A DNA stretch of 64,000 nt, from the NCBI RefSeq assembly GCF_004193775.1, contig NC_041005.1, positions 15,905,865 to 15,969,864 on the forward strand, given 5' to 3'. How positions within the stretch are numbered: the first letter of the stretch is position 1; each line of letters begins with the position of its first letter. Positions 12,540 through 23,459 of the stretch are shown in pieces. The notes under the pieces were generated by a model, which was not told the DNA's origin, made no database searches, and saw nothing but the letters and a program-made list of their open reading frames with translations. The translations under genes were made by a program, and so were the position numbers. This DNA comes from Glycine soja. Taxonomy: Eukaryota; Streptophyta; Magnoliopsida; Fabales; Fabaceae.

Positions 12540-13776
12540 GGGGCAGATCATTACATCACACATTATCTCAAAATAAATTCTTCAATCTGGAGCAATGATT
12601 ATAGATGCAAAAATAAGTCTTTGTTTCAAAGTTTCAAAAGCTTCTAAACACAAACTATCAAAACAAAATGAAACTTCTTTATTTAAGAGATTGCTCAAAG
12701 GCTTGTCAATCTTAGAGAAATCTTTGATGAAACACCTATAGAACCCAAAATGTCTTGGGAAGCTTCTTATGCCTTTGACATTTGTTGGTCAAGGCAATTT
12801 CTCAATGACTTCCACCTTGGCTTTATCAACTTCAATCCCACCAACAAAGATCTTGTGGCTTAAAACAATGCCTTCAGTTACCATAAAATGGCATTTTTCC
12901 CAGTTAAGTACAAGATTGGTTTCCATACACTGCTTTAGTACGGTGTCAAGTTTAGAAAGGAATGAATCAAATGAAGACCCAAAAACAAAGAAATCATCTA
13001 TGAACACTTCAATGCTCTTTTCAACAAGATCCACAAATATGGCAAGCATGCATTGTTGAAATGTAGCATGAGCGTTACAAAGACCAAAAGGCATCTTCCT
13101 GTAAGCGAAAACACTAAAGGGGCAAGTAAAAGTTGTCTTCCCTTGATCTTCAGGTTTAACAGGGATTTGATTATATACTGAATAACCATCAAGAAAACAA
13201 TAGAATGCTTGGCATGCTAATCTCTCCAACATATGATCCATAAATGGCAATGGGAAATGATCCTTCTTGGTGGCTTTGTTGAGCTTTCCATAATCAACAC
13301 ACATTCTCCAACCTATATCAGTTTGAGTCAGAATAAGCTCATTTTTCTCATTCTTCACAATAGTTATGCGACCTTTCTTTGGAACAACCTATACATGGCT
13401 TACCCACGATCTATCTGATATAGGATATATCATTCTAGCTTCCAATAGCTTGACCACCTCTTTTTTGACTACTTCTTTCATGGTTGGATTAAGGTGTCCC
13501 TGTGGCTAAGCTACAAGTTTGTAATCTTCTTCCATTAAAATCCTATTCATGCAATATAAAGGACTGGTACCATTACGATTAGACAATGTCTAGCCAATAG
13601 CTTCTATGTTCTTGTCCAAAATCTTCACCAATTTCTTTTATAGTTCATTAGAAAGATTTGAGTTAATGATAACTGATTTCTGTGAATTACTTGCAAGAAA
13701 AACATATTTCAAATGTGGAGGCAAGAATTTCAGTTCCAATTTTGGTTCTTCTATCTTTTTTCCTTCTTTCAACCCT
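12540..13776 (-). pseudogene. Reverse transcriptase / start of RNase H of the Athila-like element
   Basis: The open frame 13358-12789 (minus) carries RT blocks in order: WRMCVDYGKLNKATKKDHFP, CFLDGYSVYNQIPVKPEDQ, YRKMPFGLCNAHATFQ, and the catalytic box as FIDDF (about 13000). LVLNWEKCHFMV and the GIVLSH region follow. Downstream to about 12540 the minus strand still reads as the finger and early RNase H segment (IDKPLSNLLNKE-like, then IIAPDW), but with frameshifts and stops. The two catalytic Asp of the box are retained. It is a retroelement enzyme and non-functional because the frame is broken. Confidence 0.85.
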
Positions 13777-14274
13777 TCAAAAAGAGATTGGTGGTAAGGA
13801 ATTTCCCTGAAAGCATAATGCTTTCTCTAGATAATCTTTCCTTGAAATGAATTTCTTAGATTCAGAAATCACTTCATCTAAAACATCTATTCTAATACAC
13901 TCATTTTTATCCATAGGGTGTTTCATGGCCTCAAATACATTAAAATATACTTCATCATCCTGCACCCTGACATAGAGCTTTCCATCATTAACATCAATCA
14001 CCACATTAGCAGTCTTCATGAAAGGTCCAACAAGAACCAATGGAACTTCACTACCTTCATCCATATCCATCACTAAAATATCGACTTGGAATAGAAATTT
14101 GTTAACTTTCACCAACACTTCTTCAATAATACCATATGGATGCTTAATAGTTCTATTAGCTAATTGTAAAGCCATCCATGTTGGTTTGATTTCAACACCT
14201 CCAATTTGCTTGATCAAGGACAAAGGCATTAAGTTATTACTAGCACCTAAATCAAGAAGTGCTTTTTCCCACAA
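13777..14274 (-). pseudogene. Aspartic protease domain of the Athila-like element
   Basis: A 165-codon open frame contains LLDLGASNNLMPLSLIKQIG. This is the DLGAS active-site variant used in place of DTGS by Athila-type proteases. The flap-region string YGIIEEVLVKVNKFLFQVDI and then VDIL-V-DMDE follow. It lies between gag and RT in the expected order and on the same strand. The frame stops before joining RT, so no intact polyprotein remains. Confidence 0.8.
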
Positions 14275-14689
14275 CTAATCTCCCAATAGTCATAGGAATT
14301 GTGAAACTGTCAGGATCTCTAGACTTCTTTGGAATGGATTTCTAAATTATAGCACTACAGTCAGCTTCCAACTCCACAGTTTTATCCTCCAAAATTCTTC
14401 TCTTCTTTCTAAGCAACTCCTTCATGAATTTAGCATAGGTTGGCATCTGCTCCAATGCCTTAGAGAAAGGAATATTAATCTGCAGTTGCTTGAAGATGTC
14501 TAGAAAACACTTTTACTGCCTTTCCTTCTCTTTCTTTGAAGAAGCACATGGAGGGAAGATGTTGAACTGGTGGATGGTCAGCTACAACTTTCCCTTTGTC
14601 ATTTTCCTTTTTCTTTAATTTCTACTTCTCTTCTCCACCTACCACTTTCTCTTCCACTTCTTCATTCGTCACCACTTCATCATTTTTCT

Positions 14690-16216
14690 CACATTATTTT
14701 TCAACTTCTATATGATTTTGTTTTTCACTGTCATCCTTAAAACCAACCACAGTCCCCCCCTCCTCGTTGTAATTACTTTGCATTGATCCTTGAGGTTGAC
14801 TTGTGTGTTTGTAGAAAAGGATCCACTTCCATGCTCAGACAGTTGTTTTGCAAGCTGGCCAACCTGAACTTCAAGATTCTTGATGGAAGCTTCAATGTTC
14901 TTCTGATTAGTCATATACATCTACATAAATTGAGTTAAAGTCTCTTCCAACTTTGACATTCTATCAGGCCGAGCTTGTTGTTGTTGTGATGGACCCTTGT
15001 TTGATGGACTTAAAGAAGAATTGTTAGAAGGACCTGCAAAAGGAGTGTTAGTGGGACCGGAATAAGCATTGTTATTTTTTTGCCTCTAGCCATAAGGCTG
15101 ATTTGTACCTTGGCCACCTCTATAACCTTGGTGATTCCCTTGGAAACTTTGTTGTGGGCTTCCTTGATTCTGCATATAATGTACTTCTTCTTCTTGTTGA
15201 TAGTCACTAGATGCTGAACAGTGACCATTTTGATGATCACCTCCATAGAAATCACAACTCAACACTTGTTGAACTTGATGAACTTATGATTTGTGAGAAC
15301 TTCCTGGTTGAATTTGTTGAGGAAGTTGATCAATTTGCTTTGTCAAGACTTTCATATGTTGAGTTAAGAGCTTTTTTTGAGCTAGAATTGCTTTCTGAGT
15401 ATCCAGCTCCATTCCTTTCCTGTGAATGGTAGCCCTATCATGATGACCTTGATAATCACTAGCTGCTATGGAATCAATGATGACAATTGCTTCCTTTGGG
15501 ATCTTAGACATCATAGTACCTCCAACTGTGACATCAAGAATCATTTTTGTCTGAGGTCTCAACCCATTGTAGAAAATATGCATCTATGCAATATCATCAA
15601 AACCATCATTTGGACATCTCCTAAGCAATGATTTGTATCTCTCCTAAGTTTCATAGAGAGGTTCATCAAATCCTTTGGAAAAAGTAGTAATGGCAAAATT
15701 TGCACTGATAAATCTTAAAGGAGGAAAGAGTCTTGCAATAAACTTCTCCTCCACTTCTTCCTAAGTATTTAGAATTTTATTTGGATGTGATTGGAGCCAT
15801 GTCTTTGCATTACTTGTCAAGGAGAATGGAAAAGCTCTGAGATAGATAACCACAACAACTTCATCAGAGGTTCTTATTGTACTACGTAGTTCCATGAAGG
15901 CAGACGAATGTGTGTAAGGATCTTCATGATCCATTCCAGCAAAAGGATGTGAAATAATCAAACTCAATAATGCCGACTTCAGCTCCACAACCTTATTATG
16001 AGAAGGAGGAATCACTATGCTACCGAAATGTCTTGTTCCTTGTTGATTAGCATAGTCACCAAGAGTCTTCCTTCTTCGTTCTTCCTTCTATTATCTCTCT
16101 CTGCTCTTTCTGCCATGTTATCTTTTAGTAGAGGTTTTGTAGAAGATGTAGACCTTGTAGAAGAAGACTTGTCTAGTAGCTTTTTAGTTGCTTGTTTCTT
16201 TTTCTTTATGTTTTTC
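14690..16216 (-). pseudogene. gag of the Athila-like element
   Basis: From about 16200 downwards the minus strand reads as gag in pieces: KKQATKKLLDK with NMAERAERDNR, then ELKSALLSLIISHPFAGMD, YLRAFPFSLTSNAKTWL (capsid-like core), FYNGLRPQTKMILDVTVGG, a Gln/Asn-rich linker, and a coiled-coil-like KNIEASIKNLEVQVGQLAKQ near 14880. At least six in-frame stops interrupt it, mostly TAG, sited where family members carry Trp or Gln. The N-terminal part is cut off from the leader by the CACTA insertion at 16217. Confidence 0.8.
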
Positions 16217-16244
16217 CACTACTAGAAAAATAGGATTTGACATC

Positions 16245-16390
16245 GCCCAGCTGACATTGGTTTTGAAAAAAACCAATGTTACAAAATGTGTGGTGACATT
16301 TTTGTAAATATAATGTCATCGTTAATATCGGTTTCTAAAAATATGATGAACATCGGTTTATTAGAAATTGATGTTGAGGTTTCGATATAC
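16245..16390. repeat. Left subterminal CATCGGTT/AACCGATG repeats (small CACTA)
   Basis: Several copies or variants of 'acattggtttt', 'aaccaatgtt', 'aatatcggttt' and 'aacatcggttt' occur in both orientations. In En/Spm elements such subterminal motifs bind the element-encoded TNPA-type protein; that role is inferred here. Confidence 0.75.
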
Positions 16391-16428
16391 CCCTCTCTTT
16401 CTTTGTCTCTCGAAGTCACAATTTGTTA

Positions 16429-16429
<1 letters not shown>

Positions 16430-16471
<42 letters not shown>
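16430..16471. repeat. (CT)n microsatellite, about 20 units
   Basis: A pure CT run, probably part of the 5' UTR of a captured gene, where CT tracts are common in plants. Confidence 0.9.
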
Positions 16472-16474
<3 letters not shown>

Positions 16475-16479
16475 CTCTT

Positions 16480-17190
16480 ATCTCGAACCCTTGTGACTGC
16501 GCCTTGAGCCCCTCTATCCGTCGTTGTCGATTGTCTTCGTTTGTGCTTGCCAAACTAGTGTGGAGCCCAACCCCTCTAAATCTCCACCCAATCCTATAGA
16601 TCCGAACTCAACAACAAAACCCCTTCTCCACTCCCCAAAAAGCCCTAAAAATCCCTCCAGTTCTCTTTGATGGCTTTCTCGACAAGCTGAATCTCAGCCC
16701 TTTCCTCCTTAAGTTGGCGTATAACACCATTGCCTCCAAGTCTTTCGAGCATTGAGCCATTGAGGGAGAGCCCAACCTCGATATCGCCATGAGCCTCCAC
16801 GTCCTCACAGTATTGTTAAGGTAGGGTCACAGTTCTCGCGACCTTGGGAATTGTGGCTTTGGGAATCAAAACTTTGGGGACTGTCGATGTTCATGAGATG
16901 TTTTTCAAGACCATCGAGTTTAGTTAGTGTAGGTGTCTAATGATTGATTTAGTAGCTGAGTTATATTTTAGTTTTGTGTCTTGTTCACGCTTGTTTTGAG
17001 CATTATTGTTTCTATATGATGAACAAGTTATGCAAAATAGTACATCTAGTCCTTCAATATATTGATTCTTGTTTTGCTAATTTGCATTTAATTCTCATTG
17101 TGTAGGATGTTAAGTCTGCAGACAAGATCTTAGATGTTGCTCTTGAATTTGCAATTCTACAGTTTATCCCTTGCATTCATTCTGGTAGTT
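16480..17190 (+). other. Possible captured gene leader/exon, unidentified
   Basis: Base composition is less AT-rich than in neighbouring DNA (16500-16830). On the plus strand 16660-16740 reads as LFDGFLDKLNLSPFLLKLAY before a stop. I do not recognise the protein. From 16880 to 17190 the DNA looks like intron followed by a short exon-like piece. It may be the 5' end of a third captured gene. The opposite-strand frame (16808-16608) has no recognisable features. Confidence 0.35.
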
Positions 17191-17620
17191 TTGCTCACAT
17201 TGGGCCGTAAAGATACATGTAAGATGAACATATAAGGATATATGATTTGTTATCTCATCTGGGATCACTATGTAACTTTACCAAACCAAGTGCCTTTAAT
17301 GGGGTAATCAACTTTTCACCTCTGTTTCTTGATTTTGTTTAGTCTTATTGTAAATTTAGCTGAGGTTTGGAAAATCTCCTAGGTGTTTGATGGTCATGGA
17401 GGACCTGAAGTTGCAGCTTGTATAAGGCAGAACGTGATAAAATTATTCTTTGAGGATGTCAATTTCCTAGGGACATCTGAAGTCGATAAAGTATTTTTGG
17501 AAGAGGTAAAGGATTCCCTCATAAAGGCATTTCTTTTGGCTGACTCAACTTTGGCCGATGATTGCAGTGTGAATAGTTCATTAGGCACTATGACCCTTAT
17601 TGCTTTGATATTTGAAAGGT
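17191..17620 (+). pseudogene. Captured protein phosphatase 2C gene fragment (two exons)
   Basis: The first exon-like block (about 17191-17302) reads as the PP2C segment before the first metal-binding motif (DEHIRIYDLLSHLGSL) but contains stops. An intron with a 'ctcctag' acceptor separates it from the second block (17382-17618). That block reads VFDGHGGPEVAACIRQNVIK with the hallmark DGHGG metal-binding motif, and further on DDCSVNSSLGTMTLIALIFE. It ends at a plausible donor (AG|GTATAT). A full PP2C is about 280-400 residues; only about 115 codons are present. Captured inside a CACTA element and not expected to be functional. Confidence 0.85.
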
Positions 17621-17735
17621 ATATCCATATTCATACTTCACATTCTTGGTTTTCCTTTATTTGCACACTTTTAGCAGCTTACTAGCTTACATTTATCTAC
17701 TTTACGCTTGATGTAATATGTGTGATTGGGGTGTG

Positions 17736-18345
17736 TGTTGGGAGATAAATTTAAGGGGGAAGTGAGCATTTGCTTGCTACACCCTATTGCCACATCATAT
17801 AGTCACACTTTGTGCATGCCCTTCATGCTTTACATGCCTCATGACACCTAAGCATACTTAGTGGAGAATCTTGGACTTGATCTTGGATTAGTAAGCTGAA
17901 CCATAGCTAAAAATTCACTAATCATAATTAGGTAAATTTTGGCTCCAAATTTGGCTCCACAAATTTAAATTCAAGTGAAATTTGAATAGAAATTCAAATT
18001 TCCCTCCAATTTTGTGTGACACTTAGGCTATAAATAGAGGCCTTGTGTGTTCATTTTTCAACTTTGATCATTTGAGAATTACACTTCAAAGTTTTGACCT
18101 CATTTGAGGCATAAAATTTTGTGCTCCTTCTCTCCTTCTCCGTCCACTCATCTTCTCCTACCTTCAAGATCTTATCCATGGCTTCCTATGGTGATGAGCT
18201 TGTTCTTGACTCATCTTCTCCTTGAAGTGGCATCTCCAATCATCTTTCTACCTTCTCCATTCTACCGCCATTTATCTTCAAGAAGCAAAGGACTCCATTG
18301 ATGAAGAAGATCCAAGGCCTACAAGCTCCACATGGAGCTACATCA
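17736..18345 (+). repeat. 5' LTR (610 bp) of the truncated gypsy element
   Basis: It starts TGTTGGGAGATAAA, ends ...GAGCTACATCA, and has a TATA box (TATAAATA) at 18029. The plan matches the LTR at 2873-3574, with a 'tcaaagtt' stretch, a pyrimidine-rich tract and a 'ccatggcttcc' string. The short frames within are not genes. Confidence 0.75.
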
Positions 18346-18347
18346 TG

Positions 18348-18360
18348 TGGTATCAAAGCA
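18348..18360 (+). other. Primer-binding site (tRNA-iMet type)
   Basis: TGGTATCAAAGCA lies two bases after the LTR end and differs from the canonical TGGTATCAGAGC by one base. It fixes the orientation of the truncated element as plus. Confidence 0.85.
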
Positions 18361-19443
18361 TCTTCATCTAGGTGATGTTCTTTTGCTTCCTCTATCTTTT
18401 TGTTCGGTCAATTCACTTTAATTCCTTGTTCTTCATCTTATTCTCCATGTATCTCCTCCATTTTCTTGTGGTTTGGTGCTGTTTAGAGTAGATTCAAAAA
18501 AATAAACCAATTAAATCTTAGATCTACACTTGTTCTTGCATTTCTATGGTTCAAATTTTATAGATATACTCTTGAATCATGTTTTTGTGTTGATTTTAGG
18601 TCCTATCATTTTTCAGTCATAATATTTTTGTGCTAAACCTTTTAGATCTCAATTTTCTTGCAAAATATTGATTAGAAAAGAAAACACAAAAATCTAAGTG
18701 TAAATCACTTCATTCATGTTGTCTTAGAGTCATGTTTAGTCATAACAATTGTCACATTATGTTCTAAGTTGGTGCTCAATTTGGATTTTTTTATTGAATT
18801 CTATATACATTTGTTCATGTATTCTTGCAATTTTTAGCCTATCATTTTAATTTTGAGTCTAATTCATGCATGTTATTTAGTTCATAACATGTTCTAAATC
18901 AATTCCTAGAAGTAGTCTTGTTGTTGAACTTTTTTTTTGTTTTCTAAGTTTCCTATATGATGCCTATGAAGAAATTGAGTTGTGGTGCTGAGTTGTGGCT
19001 GGATTTGTGAATCAAAATAAGTCTTAAGCTCTCTTGAATTTTGTTATTCAAGACAATTGAGCATAAGCAAACACAAATTGTAACTATCCAAGCCTTAAGC
19101 AACATAAACACTACTCTTGAGCTGAAATTTTTACTTAATTTTCTAGACATCCGGACCAAAATTAGAAAAAAAGAACCAAGTGATTTGGATAAAAGGAAAA
19201 AATACGAAAAATCACACAAGTTGGCAGGAAAATCAGTGTCCAGGGAAAAAAAGTGAAAGGGAAGTGTGCTTGTTGTTTTGCCTTGAAATTTGTTCTATAA
19301 TTGGTGCCTATTTTATACCAATCTTAGTTCTGAAATTTCAATTGAAAATTATAGTGAAAACAAGTTCCAAAACTAGAGGTTTCTTGAGTATTTTTTTTAT
19401 AGTTTTTTATGTGCTTTTCATTGCTTTAATTGTTGAATAATCC

Positions 19444-21010
19444 TTTAATTGGTGAATTACCAAAAATATTAATAACAAGGCTGACAGAGTTGTCTGATGG
19501 TTGTGTAAATTGCTTGCTTTCACTGTATTAGTTGACCTTATACCTTTTAAGGGTAGTCACTGAAAATTACTACCTATAACTATGAATTCATTTTTATAAC
19601 TATGGAAGATAATAATTTAATATATTGGATTCTAGAAGATGGAAACTGTCTACTTGGCCTTGGCTTCATATATTTTTATCAAGCAAGTGCCTTTCTAGTG
19701 TCACAGTTGAAAGAACATAAGGCCTCAACCTTATTACCTCTTTCTTAGCAGTTAAGATTGGGTCATTGTAAGAATTGTCAGTTAAAATTGATAGAAAATT
19801 TCAAGGTTTCATTTACTTGTGTATGCTTTATTATGATTTTTGAGTGAAAGACTAAAAGAGGACGAAAAAATGTAATGATTAATTTCTTATTTCATTACTT
19901 GAGTGAAAGACTAAAAGAGGAAGAAAAATGTAATGATTAATTTCTTATTTCGTTACTTGAGTTTTAGCAACATGTGGTTCTAAGAGAAAACTCCAAATTT
20001 CTTTTTCAACTTTTGGTGTCATGAGATTTTACTCATTACGTTATATTTTCAATTTCTGCCTTTATATTTTTAAGAAATTGGTTTAACCAATGTGCCAAAA
20101 TATATTGGTTAAACTAATTTCTTGAAAATTGCCTCAATCCTTTATTTTCAAGTATATTCATGATATAAAAAATCTGAAGTTGATAATAGATCAGTAATAA
20201 GAAAGGTATCTGAGTGGTGCTTTTAGTGATGTTTTAGGTAATTCTTCTCAATTTCTCTCTTTATTTTCAAAGGAAATCCTACCTTTCAAGATAGGTCTAT
20301 TTTTAGGTTTATCACATTTGGGATGACATGGAGAAAACATCAACTCATACTTTTAATGTCAATGTTCTATTTTTAGGTTGATTTTGTTATGGAGATACTC
20401 TCAAAACTTGTGTCTTGACAGGTGTGCTTATCTGGAATTTAGCTTACTTTGATATATGAACTTTGGGCTGTTGACATTTTACTTTTATACTTAGTGCAAG
20501 TGTGGCATATGCCAAAACTTTGGGTTGGTTTCTTAAAGTGTACATATCAGACACAACCATGATCTTTTCATGTATTATAGCAAGTAGTGCATTCTCAACT
20601 TGCATAACATCTTGTTATTTTATTATCTTGAATCATAATTGTTAAAGGAAAAGAAAACAAGATACATTATGAAATTTGTACGTCTAAACCACACAACAAA
20701 GTTGAATTATATACAAATCAAAGTTATCCTAATTACTGTAGTTACATGATTTTATTAGGCTATAACAATGTATTTAGACACTATTTACATGCTTTCTAGT
20801 ACCATATGTTAGGGAGGGTTGCCTCTCATTAGGATCTAAATACCATGTTACAAGAAAAGAAAACGAGACTTGTGAAATCCATGTGTCTAAACTAATGGTG
20901 TGAAGGTAAAAGAGTGTACACTTTTGTTTATGCTTGCTCATTGGTGATGCATGGGATATTCCAATTTGCTTGTCTATTCTCACTATTATTAGATTATTTT
21001 TTACAAGTAT
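19444..21010. other. Interior of small CACTA, no gene recognised
   Basis: AT-rich, stop-filled DNA, probably introns or flanks of captured genes. A short imperfect tandem duplication is present at 19844-19960 (two copies of 'gagtgaaagactaaaagagg', each followed by 'aatgtaatgattaatttctt'). A loose inverted pair involving 'aagaaattggtttaacca' occurs near 20070-20125. No coding exon could be supported. Confidence 0.5.
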
Positions 21011-21017
21011 TGCTTAA

Positions 21018-21292
21018 TTTTGGTGATTCATCTTTTCTTGGGAACTTATAAGTGGTGTTTCTATCTTAAGGTTCATGCTTCTACATTGGTTATCCCTAAG
21101 TTGATTGATCTTCAAGATCACCTTGAAGAGTACTTATTTGCTTATTCAATCCGCTTGTCCCTTGAACCTCAAGGATGCATTATTAATGGAATGTCCTTCA
21201 GCTCTTGATAGCTCCATTGGAGGCACTTGATCATCTGTGTTAATGATATTGTTATATCTGATGTCAATGGAAAAGTTGTTAAAGGACATGTA
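21018..21292 (+). pseudogene. Captured fragment of an ApaG-domain (SKIP16-like) F-box gene
   Basis: The plus-strand frame reads IDLQDHLEEYLFAYSIRLSL, then GCIINGMSFSS, two adjacent stops, then LHWRH and NDIVISDVNGKVV. This order (YSIR-L, SSCQL-WRHW, VVSDVNGE) is characteristic of the C-terminal ApaG/DUF525 domain of SKIP16-type F-box proteins. The stops sit where Cys-Gln is expected. The sequence ends just after the domain's SDVNG strand at a plausible donor. Only about 90 codons are present. It has the same orientation as the PP2C fragment in the same transposon. The identification is from recalled motifs and should be searched. Confidence 0.65.
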
Positions 21293-21639
21293 TAAGTTCC
21301 CCCTCCCCTCAATTTCCTTTTTTCATTGTAATTATTTTTATTCTAATGAAGTACTGATATTTAATAAATATGTATCTTGGTCTAATTCATGCTTTGGCTG
21401 TTAGAGATTTGATCTTTTTTAATCAATTGTTTTGAAATGACAAATGAGATATTAGCTTTGAGTAGTGAGTAGCTCTTCAGTGCCTAGGCAATAACTTAGT
21501 TGCATTGACTTGGATTTTGCAGATATCAGGATCAAAATTAAGATGGAACAACTGATCTAAGTAGTGTAACTAATGAAGGTCTCATTGATCTAAATGCACA
21601 AATACTAATCTAACTGATCAAGGTATTATTATTATTATT

Positions 21640-21905
21640 TTGTAAAAAACAACATCGGTTGGTCTAAAACTGATGTAGAAAATAAAACTTTCAACATCAT
21701 TTTTTCAAAACCAATGTAGAAAGCGCTTTAGAATACATAATTTTAACAACATTTCTACATCGGTTTCAACCATAATCGATGTAGATAATGATTTTCAACA
21801 TTGGTTTTAAAACTGATGTTGAAAATGCTTACTTTCAATGACGGTTACAACATCAGCTCTAAAACTGATGTTGAAACTCCTCCTAAACCAATGTTAAAGC
21901 TCTTT
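21640..21905. repeat. Right subterminal CATCGGTT repeats (small CACTA)
   Basis: At least eight 'aacatcggtt', 'aaaactgatgt' or 'aaaccaatgtt'-type strings in both orientations are packed into 260 bp before the right terminus. They are the partner of the left zone at 16245-16390. Confidence 0.8.
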
Positions 21906-21917
21906 TATGTGGTAGTG

Positions 21918-22174
21918 TTCTTTTCTGTCTTAGTAATTTATAGGTAAAAAAGCAATTGATTTGCAAAAACTTTACCTCCATATAAAGAATAGAAATACAA
22001 CTACAAACAATCCGTAAGCACTAAGGTTAGTGAAAACCAAATATAAAGAAAGTATCTATACAAAGGCAAAACAAGAAAACAAGAAAAACAAAGAAAAATG
22101 TCTATCAAACTGAAAACACACAATCTGAGAGAACTGAGAGGCAACTTAAGTCCCCGACAACGACGCTAGAAACT
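21918..22174 (-). other. Leader and primer-binding site of the Athila-like element
   Basis: On the minus strand the primer site CTAGCGTCGTTGTCGGGGA (22169-22151) follows the LTR end at 22175. It is a variant of the TGGCGCCGTTGTCGGGGA site common to plant Athila/Tat elements. The next 230 bases are A-rich untranslated leader, cut at 21918 by the CACTA insertion that separates it from gag. Confidence 0.8.
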
Positions 22175-22775
22175 TGTTATACTATTGGCAAATGTACCAG
22201 TTGTCGTCATAGTTTACAAAATTTGTAGTTAAGATCGTCTCCTTAGGGACTTGGGTTGCTCAGTTTCTTGGATAATATTAAACAATTCAATAGTATATAC
22301 ATGATGTTTGATAAAAAATTCATTGGTTTGTTGCAATAAAAGTAAATAATGTAATAGTTGCAAGCCTATAATTCTAAGAAAAGCGATGAAAAAGGTTTTG
22401 AATTCAATCAAGAAAAACATAGGATTAGATTTTATCGTTCGACTTTTTAGTATCCTAAGGAAATTTACACATACGACTCATTCTTTATCGTTGTTGATGC
22501 ACACGCTAAATCATACTGTATCAATTCCTCGCATACGACATTTCTAAGAATAATTATCAAATACTGATTTCTCTCATATTCAATAATTATTCCAACATTA
22601 AAAACAGGTGTAAGATTGCAACCAATACACTATGATCTATTCCTAACAACATAACATAGAGAGTAACTTCATTCAATTCAGACTCTTAAGAGTACTTTCC
22701 GGTCAAACTCAAGAGCTAGATTCATCAGACTATAATTAGATAGAATCAAGCATAAATAGAAAAATGACGTTACCA
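22175..22775 (-). repeat. Athila-like 5' LTR, segment 3 (inner end)
   Basis: This is the 3' part of the minus-strand LTR, ending ...AGTATAACA next to the primer site, with 'ggtacatttgccaatag' just inside. It is separated from segment 2 by the 16.3 kb CACTA insertion. The CCA at 22773-22775 is the target duplicated by that insertion. Confidence 0.8.
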
Positions 22776-22794
22776 CACTACTAGAAAATAGGAT

Positions 22795-23210
22795 TTTAAC
22801 ATTGGTTATTAACCGATGTTGAAAGTACCAACGTTAAAAGTAATACCGTTAACATCAGTTTTCTAAAACCAATGTTAATATAAAAATGACAACATCAGTT
22901 TTTCATAAAACTGATGTTATCTAGTAAGAATTATAAAAATAAAGTCATATATCTTCATACTAACATCGGTTTTTAACAAAACCGATGTTGGTAGTCAGCC
23001 AACAACATCGGTTTCTACTAAAAACCAATGTTGTTTTATGATCCCAAACATTGGGTATTGGCAAAAACCGATGTTGTACGTTCAACAACAACATTGGTTT
23101 TATAGAAACCGATGTTGTGAATGAAACTTAACATCAATTTTTGCAAAAAATCGATGTTAATATATACATACAACATCGGTTTTTGGTAAAAATCGATGTT
23201 GTTTTTTGGA
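22795..23210. repeat. Left subterminal hairpin array of the large CACTA (about nine units)
   Basis: There are about nine short inverted pairs of the form AACATCGGTTTT - 3 to 8 base loop - AAAACCGATGTT, spaced roughly 35-50 bp apart. Some units are degenerate, with CATTGG or CATCAG in place of CATCGG. This is the expected position and form of TNPA-binding arrays in En/Spm-type elements. Confidence 0.85.
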
Positions 23211-23459
23211 TTTTTTTAAATGTGCTTTCTGTTTTTTTAATAACCCCAAATTAACCTACAAATTTAAAAGTAGAACCACACCAGATAATTTTTAGTCTGT
23301 TTGCAAACAATTTTTGGCAGAAATTTCATAAAAAAATGAATATTTACTATGAATTAAAAGAATATTAATTTAATGTTCATATAACATGAATTGAATTGTA
23401 AAAAATGTAAATCAACTAAACTACAATTCCAAAATGACTTAAACACTAATTGTTTCATT

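Larger units (their letters stand above)
8298..12540 (+). mobile_element. Truncated chromovirus-like LTR retrotransposon (5' LTR, PBS, decayed body)
   Basis: This is a plus-strand element inside the Athila-like integrase/RNase H region. It has a long 5' LTR (8298-10638), a tRNA-Met-type primer-binding site (10644-10656) and about 1.9 kb of degenerate internal DNA. It has no 3' LTR. Near 11810-11870 a frame reads VFLKDVLSLPPKCEIDLS, resembling the segment just ahead of RT in Del/Tekay-type elements. The right boundary (about 12540) is where minus-strand gypsy RNase H sequence resumes. No target duplication can be matched, which fits a deletion that removed the element's 3' half together with gypsy integrase. 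Confidence 0.7.
17736..19443 (+). mobile_element. Truncated gypsy element: 5' LTR, primer site and leader only
   Basis: An LTR (17736-18345) is followed by a tRNA-Met primer site (18348-18360) and about 1 kb of leader. Bases 19107-19443 are homologous to the leader at 1-400 of the window, so the two elements belong to related families. Homology stops abruptly at about 19443 ('aataatcctt') and no gag, pol or 3' LTR follows. The piece sits within the captured-gene interior of the small CACTA element. Confidence 0.75.
16217..21917. mobile_element. CACTA (En/Spm, Tgm-type) DNA transposon, 5.7 kb, non-autonomous, carrying host-gene fragments
   Basis: The left end is CACTACTAGAAAAATAGG. The right end, read inward on the opposite strand, is CACTACCACATAAAAGAG. 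The 3 bp target duplication TTC is present on both sides (16214-16216 and 21918-21920). Both subterminal zones carry ACATCGGTT-type motifs in both orientations. No transposase is present. The interior holds pieces of a PP2C gene and an ApaG-domain F-box gene, plus a truncated LTR element. It interrupts the minus-strand Athila-like element between its leader and gag. Its terminal sequence matches the larger CACTA element at 22776-39103, which could have supplied transposase. Confidence 0.9.

Noticed and set aside
14018..14278. Plus-strand frame of 86 codons
   Set aside because: Antisense shadow of the minus-strand protease.
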